Origin: UBA1140 sp964409295
GTDB taxonomy: Bacteria; Campylobacterota; Campylobacteria; Campylobacterales; Sulfurovaceae
Assembly (NCBI GenBank): GCA_964409295.1
Contig: CAYPCV010000161.1
Coordinates: 1-10,488, forward strand
Length of the DNA: 10,488 nucleotides
Direction of reading: 5' to 3'
The translations under genes and the position numbers were made by a program. Under the pieces are notes generated by a model that made no database searches, was not told the DNA's origin, and saw only the letters and a program-made list of their open reading frames with translations. Every line of letters starts with the position of its first letter. Within the stretch, counting starts at the first letter, position 1. Below are positions 1 through 5,977 of the stretch, one piece after another.

Positions 1-184
1 TAATGCCTCTCTCTTGCTCTTGTTCCATCCAGTCCATTGTTGCAGCACCATCATGAACTTCTCCAATTTTATGCTCAACACCTGTATAGAATAAAATTCT
101 CTCTGTAGTTGTTGTTTTACCTGCATCAATGTGAGCAGCAATACCAATATTTCTTACGTCTTCGAGTTTATGTGTTCTTGCCAT
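1..184 (-). CDS. fusA: Elongation factor G, N-terminal part (cut by window edge)
   Basis: This is the start of EF-G, the cytoplasmic GTPase that drives tRNA and mRNA translocation on the ribosome and helps recycle it. Only the first 61 residues and one further base are in the window. The protein begins MARTHKLEDVRNIGI and shows the G1/P-loop AHIDAGKTT at residues 17-25, then GAATMDWMEQEQERGI at 46-61, which leads into switch I; the next codon starts with A, fitting the expected Thr of RGIT. The ATG lies 11 bases after the rpsG stop, and AAGGG overlaps that stop codon as Shine-Dalgarno, so fusA is probably translated from the rpsG message. The GTPase motifs seen are intact. It sits after rpsL and rpsG as in the classical str operon. 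The remaining domains (G2-G5, II-V) lie outside the window. Confidence 0.97.
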   Translation of the reverse strand, partial: MARTHKLEDVRNIGIAAHIDAGKTTTTERILFYTGVEHKIGEVHDGAATMDWMEQEQERGI

Positions 185-195
185 AACTTAGTCCC

Positions 196-663
196 TTACC
201 ATCTGTAATGTGCAAATGCTTTGTTAGCTTCTGCCATTCTATATGTATCTTCTTTCTTTTTGAAAGCAGAACCTTTGTCAGTTGCAGCATCCATAAGTTC
301 ATTTGAAAGACGCTCTACCATTGTTCTCTCATTTCTTTTTCTAGCAGAGTCAATTAACCATCTAATAGCAAGTGTTTGCTGTCTAGCTGGTCTAACTTCG
401 ATAGGCACTTGGTACGTTGCACCACCTACTCTTCTAGACTTTACTTCCATTGCAGGTCGAATGTTATCCATTGCCTTATTGAATACATCGATTCCTTTTT
501 CTCCAGATTTCTCTTCAATTCTATCTAACGCAGCGTACATAATTTTTTCTGCTGTTACTTTTTTACCATCTAACATTACGGCATTTACAAACTTTGTTAA
601 TACTTTAGAACCATGTACTGGATCTGGCAATACTGGTCTTACGGGAGCTTTTCTTCTTCTCAT
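196..663 (-). CDS. rpsG: 30S ribosomal protein S7
   Basis: S7 is a primary 16S rRNA-binding protein that organises the head of the small subunit and lines the exit side of the mRNA channel near the E site. The 155-residue product is full length for the family. It has the N-terminal arm MRRRKAPVRP, the early block LPDPVHGSKVLTKFVN, the strongly conserved SRRVGGATYQVPIEVRP (about 76-92), the helix IRWLIDSARKRNERTM and the C-terminal AEANKAFAHYRW. The start is supported by AAGGA at 673-677, nine bases upstream of the ATG, and by agreement with the S7 N-terminus of related bacteria. It follows rpsL by 136 bases and precedes fusA by 11. In E. coli, S7 represses the str operon by binding the rpsL-rpsG spacer; the corresponding spacer here is also structured, but autoregulation in this organism is inference. 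No oddities within the gene. Confidence 0.98.
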   Translation of the reverse strand: MRRRKAPVRPVLPDPVHGSKVLTKFVNAVMLDGKKVTAEKIMYAALDRIEEKSGEKGIDVFNKAMDNIRPAMEVKSRRVGGATYQVPIEVRPARQQTLAIRWLIDSARKRNERTMVERLSNELMDAATDKGSAFKKKEDTYRMAEANKAFAHYRW

Positions 664-711
664 ATTATAATTTCCTTATTATCTTCAATCGTTTACTATT
701 GATTTACTCAA

Positions 712-741
712 TCTTTGTCCCCTAAGGTTATTTGACAAAAA
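712..741 (-). promoter_or_regulatory. Hairpin in rpsL-rpsG spacer (possible S7-type operator)
   Basis: Seen: on the minus strand TTTTTGTC (741 to 734) can pair with GACAAAGA (719 to 712) over eight pairs, one of them G-U, around a 14-base loop containing CCTTAGG. On the plus strand the G-U position is a C-A mismatch, so the structure fits the transcript better than antisense RNA. It lies about 50 bases before rpsG. Known: in E. coli the rpsL-rpsG spacer carries the S7 translational repressor site. Inferred: a comparable role here; the primary sequence was not matched to the E. coli site. A small 5-bp stem (698-712) overlaps it by one base. Confidence 0.4.
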
Positions 742-748
742 CTGCTTA

Positions 749-766
749 AAGCTTATCTCAAAGCTC
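749..766 (-). promoter_or_regulatory. Small hairpin in rpsL-rpsG spacer
   Basis: On the minus strand GAGCTT and AAGCTT form a six-pair stem (outer pair G-U) around the loop TGAGAT, eight bases upstream of the larger 712-741 hairpin and about 33 bases after the rpsL stop. It may be part of the same S7-type control region or of a processing site. The stem is short and AT-rich, so it could also be chance. The rest of the 664-799 spacer shows only the rpsG ribosome binding site; no convincing promoter was seen in it. Confidence 0.28.
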
Positions 767-799
767 ACACTATCTTTAACTAATTCTATAAAAAGCTAA

Positions 800-1174
800 C
801 TATTTTTTAGGTTTTTTAGTACCGTATTTAGAACGAGCAACTGTTCTACCGTTAACACCAGATGCATCCAATGCACCACGAACGATATGATATTTTACAC
901 CAGGTAAATCTTTGATTCTACCACCACGTACAAGTACGATTGAGTGTTCTTGAAGGTTATGACCCTCTCCACCGATGTATGAAATAACTTCAAATCCAGA
1001 TGTCAATCTAACTTTTGCAACTTTTCTTAAAGCTGAGTTAGGTTTTTTTGGAGTTGTTGTATAAACTCTAGTACATACACCTCTTCTTTGAGGACAGTTT
1101 ACTAAGGCTGGAGATTTTGATTTTTTAATCACTTTTTTACGTTCTTTACGAACGAGTTGGTTAATTGTAGGCAA
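800..1174 (-). CDS. rpsL: 30S ribosomal protein S12, TTG start
   Basis: S12 sits at the decoding centre of the 30S subunit, where it monitors codon-anticodon fit and is the classical target of streptomycin-resistance mutations. From the TTG the product is 124 residues, the usual family length: MPTINQLVRKERKK, then CPQRRGVCTRVYTTTPKKPNS (27-47), GFEVISYIGGEGHNLQEHS (60-78), RGGRIKDLPGVKYHIVRGAL (83-102) and the basic tail SKYGTKKPKK. Lys43, Lys88 and Pro91 are wild type, which predicts a streptomycin-sensitive S12; Asp89, the site methylthiolated in many bacteria, is present. The frame stays open to an ATG at 1282, but that codon overlaps the -10 box and would add 36 residues that S12 does not have. 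TTG has AAAGGA six bases upstream. The stop is TAG. The gene has its own candidate promoter upstream and is followed by rpsG. Confidence 0.96.
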   Translation of the reverse strand: MPTINQLVRKERKKVIKKSKSPALVNCPQRRGVCTRVYTTTPKKPNSALRKVAKVRLTSGFEVISYIGGEGHNLQEHSIVLVRGGRIKDLPGVKYHIVRGALDASGVNGRTVARSKYGTKKPKK

Positions 1175-1180
1175 TACAAT

Positions 1181-1186
1181 TCCTTT
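1181..1186 (-). promoter_or_regulatory. Shine-Dalgarno site that fixes the rpsL TTG start
   Basis: AAAGGA on the minus strand lies six bases (ATTGTA) before the TTG at 1174-1172. The reading frame gives the standard S12 N-terminus PTINQL directly after the TTG, so this site decides the start. No in-frame ATG or GTG lies between it and the predicted transcription start near 1276. Confidence 0.8.
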
Positions 1187-1211
1187 CTGTTTATTTTTTG
1201 AATTAAAATCT

Positions 1212-1257
1212 GGACTTGGAAGTCCCGAAAAAACGTAGTTTAGGCGTACTTTCGGGA
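1212..1257 (-). promoter_or_regulatory. Structured rpsL leader with two overlapping hairpins
   Basis: Seen on the minus strand: arm TCCCGAAA (1257-1250) pairs with TTTCGGGA (1230-1223) in a perfect 8-bp stem, extendable inward by further pairs across one mismatch. Directly after it, GGACTTCCAAGTCC (1225-1212) can form a 5-bp stem with a TCCA loop. The two share bases 1223-1225, so they cannot both form completely. They lie in the roughly 100-base leader between the candidate promoter and the rpsL start. Neither is followed by a good T-run (TTTT follows the second after two bases), so control of translation or RNA stability is more likely than termination. Function is inference. Confidence 0.45.
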
Positions 1258-1282
1258 GTTTCAAATGTAGAAAATGGTGCAT

Positions 1283-1311
1283 ATTATACCCAAATATACT
1301 TTATGCTCTAT
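1283..1311 (-). promoter_or_regulatory. Candidate sigma-70 promoter for rpsL-rpsG-fusA
   Basis: The minus strand carries a perfect TATAAT (1288-1283) preceded by TTTGGG and by A/T-rich tracts. The position 17 bases upstream (1311-1306, ATAGAG) does not resemble TTGACA, but promoters in Campylobacterota are known for a conserved -10 box and a poorly conserved -35 region with periodic A/T tracts. Transcription would start near 1276, giving a leader of about 100 bases before the rpsL TTG. It would allow the str genes to be made separately from rpoBC. Confidence 0.6.
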
Positions 1312-1397
1312 TTTTTTAAGATAAAGAAGATTAAAAAATGTTTTAAATGAGAGATTTTGAGCAGTTTATTTTTTAAATTAAAAAATATTTATACTTT

Positions 1398-1422
1398 TAT
1401 AGATACCTAAAAGGTATCTATA
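1398..1422 (-). terminator. Hairpin after rpoC, candidate terminator or processing site
   Basis: A perfect 11-bp inverted repeat with a 3-base loop (minus strand TATAGATACCT, TTT, AGGTATCTATA) begins 11 bases after the rpoC stop. No T-run follows directly: the next bases are AAAAGTATAAAT, and a T6 run begins only 12 bases beyond the stem. It is therefore not a canonical intrinsic terminator. It may stop some transcripts, mark an RNase cut or protect the rpoC 3' end while some polymerase reads on into rpsL. An AT-only palindrome (1368-1386) follows; bases 1320-1367 show nothing beyond A/T tracts. Confidence 0.5.
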
Positions 1423-1433
1423 TAGAGATGCTA

Positions 1434-4400
1434 TTAAGCATCTTCTGCTGTAAGAAATTTAATATTTTCTAAGTCAACCATTCCTGTTCCAACAGGAATA
1501 AGACGACCAATAACAACATTTTCTTTAAGGTCTTCAAGCATATCTACTGTTCCTGCAATAGAAGCAGAGGTTAATACTTTTGTAGTATCTTGGAATGACG
1601 CTGCCGAGATAATAGAGTCTGCACCAACAGCTGCTCGGGTAATACCAATAAGCAGTGGTTCTGCAATTGCAGGTTCTCCAAAGAGCTTAATCACTTTTGC
1701 ATTTTCAGTATCAAACTTACGTTTAGAAACCAAGTCTGCATCAATAAATTTAGAGTCTCCACCATCAACAACTTTCACTTGACGCATCATCTGAGAAACA
1801 ACAATTTCAATATGTTTATCCGAGATGTTAACCCCTTGACGACGGTATACTTTTTGAACCTCTTCAACAATATATTCATAGAGTGCTTTCTCTCCAAGTG
1901 CTGCCAAAATATCATGACTTGATACCGTTCCATCTGTCATTTTTTCCCCAGTGTGAACGAAATCTCCATCGTTAACAACCACGGTTCTCTGTTTATCAAC
2001 AAATTGCTCAACAGGTATTCCCACTTCAGGTGTAATAATAATACGTTTTTTACCTCTAAGTGGCTTACCAAAGGATACTGAACCGTTTAATTTTGCAATT
2101 AAAGCAGGGTCTTTTGGACGACGTGCCTCAAACAGTTCTGATACTCTTGGAAGACCCGAAGTAATATCGCTTGATTTCTGAGCTGCTTTTGGTGTTTTTG
2201 CCAAAATATCAGCAATACCAACTTTTTGAGCGTCTTTAACAAAGATAGATGTTTTAGGCTCTAAAGAGTAAGAGATAATCTCTCCATCATCAGTTGCCAA
2301 TACAATTGCAGGGTTATACATAGTTGGGATATAGTCGTTTAGCGTTAAACGACTCTCTCCTGTCAACTCATCAAACTGTTCAACAACCGTAACACCTGGA
2401 ATAATATCTTCAAACTTCAATGTACCATTAGACTCTGCAATCATTGGCTCTGAGTATGGGTCCCACTCTGCAATAACAACTTGGTCTGTACTTGCAGTTT
2501 TGGCAATAGTATCACCTCTTGAAACAAGCGTATCGTCATCAATATTAATAATCGAACCTCTTGCAATATAGTGTCGAGCAGCCTCTCTACCATTATCATC
2601 AACAATAACAGCAAATAGACCTTTTTCGTCTACTTTTTTACCATTTTCAATACTTTCAATTCTCTCTAAGAAGTCTCCTTTTAACAAGAAGAACTTAACT
2701 GTACCTTTTGCATCAGCATGAATATTCTGAGTAACAGGAGCTCCATCTTCTACTTTGAGTTCCGATGCAAATGGTATTCGACTTGGAACTGACCAAGCCT
2801 CTTTAATCACTTCAATAATTGAATCGCCCTCTTCAATAATCTCTCCATGTTTAAATGGAATAAAGAGTTTACCATCAACTTTTCCACCAACACCAGCAAG
2901 TTCATTTGTTTTAGCTACATCAGCTTTTCTAATCGTATAACGTTGCTCTTTTGCACCTTGTTGTACAGTTAAAATAATTTCATCATGAGCATGAACAATG
3001 GTTAGTTTACCACGTGTCAACGATTTTACTTTTGGTTCAACTAAAAGTACACCAGCATTTCTTCGGTTAGATACTAATAATTTATCTTCAGAGTTTCTGT
3101 AAACATTTAAGTTGTAGTAACGAATAAACCCTTCTTTGTTTGCAATGACTTGACGCTCTACTTTACCAGCAGTTGCCGTTCCACCTGTGTGGAAAGTACG
3201 AAGAGTAAGCTGTGTTCCTGGCTCTCCAATTGATTGAGCAGCAACAACACCAACAGCCTCTCCACGTTTAACAATTTTGTTTTCAGCCATGTTTAAACCG
3301 TAACATTTTGCACAGATACCTTTTGGTGCTTTACATGTTACAGAGGTTCTAATATTTACCGAACGTACACCTGCTTCAGTAATAAGTTTACCCATCGCTT
3401 CATCAATCATTGTACCTTCACTCAAAAGAACTTCTGATGTAATTGGGTCAATAATATCTTGTGATATTACACGTCCATAAACTCTATCTGCCAATGGTTC
3501 AATAAGTTCATTACCAACATTAATATCTGAAACGTCCACACCCTCGTGTGTACCACAATCATGCATAATTACTTTTACATTCTGTGCAACATCAATCAGT
3601 TTTCTTGTCAAATAACCAGCAGATGCTGTTTTCATCGCTGTATCGGCAAGACCTTTTCTAGCTCCGTGAGTTGAAATAAAGTACTCTAGTACGTTTAGAC
3701 CTTCACGGAAGTTAGAGGTAATTGGTGTCTCAATAATAGAACCATCCGATTTCGCCATTAGACCCCTCATCCCTGAAAGCTGTCTAATCTGTGCCGCTGA
3801 ACCCCTAGCACCTGAATCTGCCATCATGTGAACCGAGTTAAATCCATCTTTATCTATTTTGATTAGAGCCATCAAGTCAGAAGCCACTTCGTTATTGGTA
3901 TCTGTCCAAATATCAATAATCTTATTGTAACGCTCTTGCTCTGTTAAAAGACCTTTACCAAACTGCTTTTGAATCTCAATAACCTGTTTTTTTGCTTCAA
4001 CAACAGTTGGCTCTTTTTCGTCTGGAACTTTAATATCATCGATAGAGATAGATACACCCGATTTGGTTGCATATTTGAAACCAATATCTTTTAAATCATC
4101 CAAGAATACAGAAGTATGTGAAATACCACTTTGTGCATAGATATAATCAACCAATGCAGCAATATCTTTTTTCTTTAGTACTTTATTCCAGTAACTTTGA
4201 GGAACATAATCAGGAATAATTGCTTTTAAGATAACTCTACCTGCTGTTGTATTGATAATCTTACCATTAATAACCGTTCTAATCTTTGCATTTAAATCAA
4301 GACCACCTTGCTCATTAGCAATAAGAACTTCATCAACATTGGCAAAAAGTTTATGCTCTCCAACCACATCAATTTTTTCTAAAGTTAGGTAGTAAAGACC

Positions 4401-5966
4401 TAAAATCATATCCTGTGAAGGTACAGCAATTGCTTTACCCGATGCAGGAAGCAAAATGTTCATAGAAGCTAACATTAAAATTTTTGCTTCAGCAATCGCT
4501 TCATCTGACAATGGAATGTGAACAGCCATTTGGTCCCCATCAAAATCGGCGTTGAATGCAGCACAAACAAGTGGGTGTAACTGAATTGCTTTACCATCAA
4601 TCAATTTTGGGTGGAACGCTTGAATAGAGAGTTTATGCAGTGTTGGCGCACGGTTTAATAAGATTGGATGTCCATCAACCACATCTTCTAAACACTCCCA
4701 AACTTCATTACTTTTCATCTCAATCATTTTTTTAGCTTGTTTTAGAGTTGTAGCGTAACCTCTATCTTCTAGCTTTGCCATAACGTGTGGTTTAAATAGC
4801 TCTAGTGCCATAATTTTTGGTAATCCACACTCATCCATCTTAAGGTTAGGGCCTACAACAATTACAGAACGTCCAGAGAAATCGACACGTTTACCAAGAA
4901 GGTTTTGTCTAAAACGCCCTTGTTTACCTTTAATTACTTCTGAAAGTGATTTAAGTGGTCGTTTATTTGCACCTTTTACAGAGTTTCCTCGTCTACCGTT
5001 ATCAAAAAGTGCATCAACAGACTCTTGAAGCATTCTTTTTTCATTTCTAACAATAATCTCAGGAGCATCAAGTTCAACTAATCTTTTAAGTCTCTGATTT
5101 CGGTTAATAACTCTTCTGTAAAGGTCGTTAACATCAGAAACAGCAAACTTACCACCATCAAGACTTACAAGAGGTCTAAGGTCAGGTGGCATAACTGGTA
5201 AAATAGTCAACATCATCCACTCTGGTCTGTTCCCTGAGTTTAAGAATGCCTCAATAACTTTAAGTCTTTTAACAATGGTTTTCTTCTTAGCTTCTGATTT
5301 TGTTGCTAAAATATCTTCTTTGAGTCCTGCAAACATATCTACAAGGTCAAGGTCAGCCAAAAGCTCTTGAACAATCTCTCCACCCATTCGTGCATCAAGC
5401 CCAGAGTCAGGGAAACGTTGTTCAATAGATTGGTACTGCTCTTCATTTAATACATCATACTTCGCCAAAGGTGTTGCACCTTCAGAGTCGTAACATGCTT
5501 CTCCTGCTTCTTTTACAATGTATGCTTCATAATAGAGTACTCGCTCTAAATCTTTCATTTTTACACCCAAAAGTGTACCAATTCTTGATGGCAATGAAGA
5601 TACATACCAAATGTGTGCAACAGGAGCAACCAAGTCAATATGCCCCATACGGTTACGTCTTACTTTTGAAGTCGTTACTTCAACCCCACATTTTTCACAA
5701 ACAACACCTTTGTAACGCATCTTCTTATATTTACCACAAAGACACTCATAATCTCTTACAGGTCCAAAGGTTTTAGCACAGAAAAGTCCATCTCTTTCAG
5801 GTTTTAAGGTACGGTAGTTAATGGTTTCAGGTTTTTTAACCTCTCCATACGACCATGACAGTACTTTCTCAGGACTTGCAACGCGTAAACGCATCGCATA
5901 AATATCCATTGGTCTCTCTTCTGTCGTTAAGTTAATTGGTGCTAAACCATCTAAAAAATCACTCAT
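1434..5966 (-). CDS. rpoC: DNA-directed RNA polymerase subunit beta-prime
   Basis: This is the largest RNA polymerase subunit and holds the catalytic Mg ions. The product is 1510 residues, about 100 longer than E. coli (1407). Visible in order: first zinc site Cys75, Cys77, Cys90, Cys93; clamp and switch region around VDFSGRSVIVVGPNL (361-375); active site NADFDGD (472-478) with Asp474, Asp476 and Asp478; bridge helix around YFISTHGARKGLADTAMKT (762-780); second zinc site Cys804, Cys878, Cys885, Cys888; trigger loop from QSIGEPGTQLTLRTFHTGG (911-929) with His926; the second trigger-loop part near DITSGLPRVSELFEARRPK (1267-1285); and the C-terminal block EPLLIGITRAAVGADSIIS. About 325 residues lie within the trigger loop, against some 190 in E. 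coli, which explains the extra length. All catalytic and zinc residues are present. The ATG overlaps the rpoB stop by one base, so the two are very probably translationally coupled. Confidence 0.99.
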   Translation of the reverse strand: MSDFLDGLAPINLTTEERPMDIYAMRLRVASPEKVLSWSYGEVKKPETINYRTLKPERDGLFCAKTFGPVRDYECLCGKYKKMRYKGVVCEKCGVEVTTSKVRRNRMGHIDLVAPVAHIWYVSSLPSRIGTLLGVKMKDLERVLYYEAYIVKEAGEACYDSEGATPLAKYDVLNEEQYQSIEQRFPDSGLDARMGGEIVQELLADLDLVDMFAGLKEDILATKSEAKKKTIVKRLKVIEAFLNSGNRPEWMMLTILPVMPPDLRPLVSLDGGKFAVSDVNDLYRRVINRNQRLKRLVELDAPEIIVRNEKRMLQESVDALFDNGRRGNSVKGANKRPLKSLSEVIKGKQGRFRQNLLGKRVDFSGRSVIVVGPNLKMDECGLPKIMALELFKPHVMAKLEDRGYATTLKQAKKMIEMKSNEVWECLEDVVDGHPILLNRAPTLHKLSIQAFHPKLIDGKAIQLHPLVCAAFNADFDGDQMAVHIPLSDEAIAEAKILMLASMNILLPASGKAIAVPSQDMILGLYYLTLEKIDVVGEHKLFANVDEVLIANEQGGLDLNAKIRTVINGKIINTTAGRVILKAIIPDYVPQSYWNKVLKKKDIAALVDYIYAQSGISHTSVFLDDLKDIGFKYATKSGVSISIDDIKVPDEKEPTVVEAKKQVIEIQKQFGKGLLTEQERYNKIIDIWTDTNNEVASDLMALIKIDKDGFNSVHMMADSGARGSAAQIRQLSGMRGLMAKSDGSIIETPITSNFREGLNVLEYFISTHGARKGLADTAMKTASAGYLTRKLIDVAQNVKVIMHDCGTHEGVDVSDINVGNELIEPLADRVYGRVISQDIIDPITSEVLLSEGTMIDEAMGKLITEAGVRSVNIRTSVTCKAPKGICAKCYGLNMAENKIVKRGEAVGVVAAQSIGEPGTQLTLRTFHTGGTATAGKVERQVIANKEGFIRYYNLNVYRNSEDKLLVSNRRNAGVLLVEPKVKSLTRGKLTIVHAHDEIILTVQQGAKEQRYTIRKADVAKTNELAGVGGKVDGKLFIPFKHGEIIEEGDSIIEVIKEAWSVPSRIPFASELKVEDGAPVTQNIHADAKGTVKFFLLKGDFLERIESIENGKKVDEKGLFAVIVDDNGREAARHYIARGSIINIDDDTLVSRGDTIAKTASTDQVVIAEWDPYSEPMIAESNGTLKFEDIIPGVTVVEQFDELTGESRLTLNDYIPTMYNPAIVLATDDGEIISYSLEPKTSIFVKDAQKVGIADILAKTPKAAQKSSDITSGLPRVSELFEARRPKDPALIAKLNGSVSFGKPLRGKKRIIITPEVGIPVEQFVDKQRTVVVNDGDFVHTGEKMTDGTVSSHDILAALGEKALYEYIVEEVQKVYRRQGVNISDKHIEIVVSQMMRQVKVVDGGDSKFIDADLVSKRKFDTENAKVIKLFGEPAIAEPLLIGITRAAVGADSIISAASFQDTTKVLTSASIAGTVDMLEDLKENVVIGRLIPVGTGMVDLENIKFLTAEDA

Positions 5967-5977
5967 TATACCTCCTC
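5964..5977 (-). promoter_or_regulatory. rpoB-rpoC junction: strong RBS inside rpoB and TAATG overlap
   Basis: On the minus strand the last rpoB codons GAG GAG GTA TAA contain GAGGAGG (5977-5971), a near-perfect Shine-Dalgarno sequence, followed by TATA and the ATG of rpoC. Stop and start share one base (TAATG). The C-terminal Glu-Glu-Val of RpoB is thus written by the rpoC ribosome binding site. The short 4-base spacer and the overlap suggest termination-reinitiation and balanced production of the two subunits. Confidence 0.85.

Noticed and set aside
221..670. 149-residue open frame on the plus strand over rpsG
   Set aside because: It is the antisense shadow of rpsG, a certain gene. No ribosome binding site or family similarity was seen.
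732..737. Perfect TTGACA on the plus strand in the rpsL-rpsG spacer
   Set aside because: No -10 box lies 16-18 bases downstream, and the bases are accounted for by the 712-741 hairpin. No plus-strand gene follows.
1172..1282. N-terminal extension of S12 starting at ATG 1282
   Set aside because: The extra 36 residues are absent from S12 proteins, the ATG overlaps the -10 box TATAAT so it would precede the transcript, and it has no Shine-Dalgarno site.
1368..1386. AT-only palindrome ATTTTTTAA-A-TTAAAAAAT
   Set aside because: It is perfect but consists only of A and T in a very A/T-rich spacer, so it is expected by chance. It may contribute a T-run after the rpoC hairpin.
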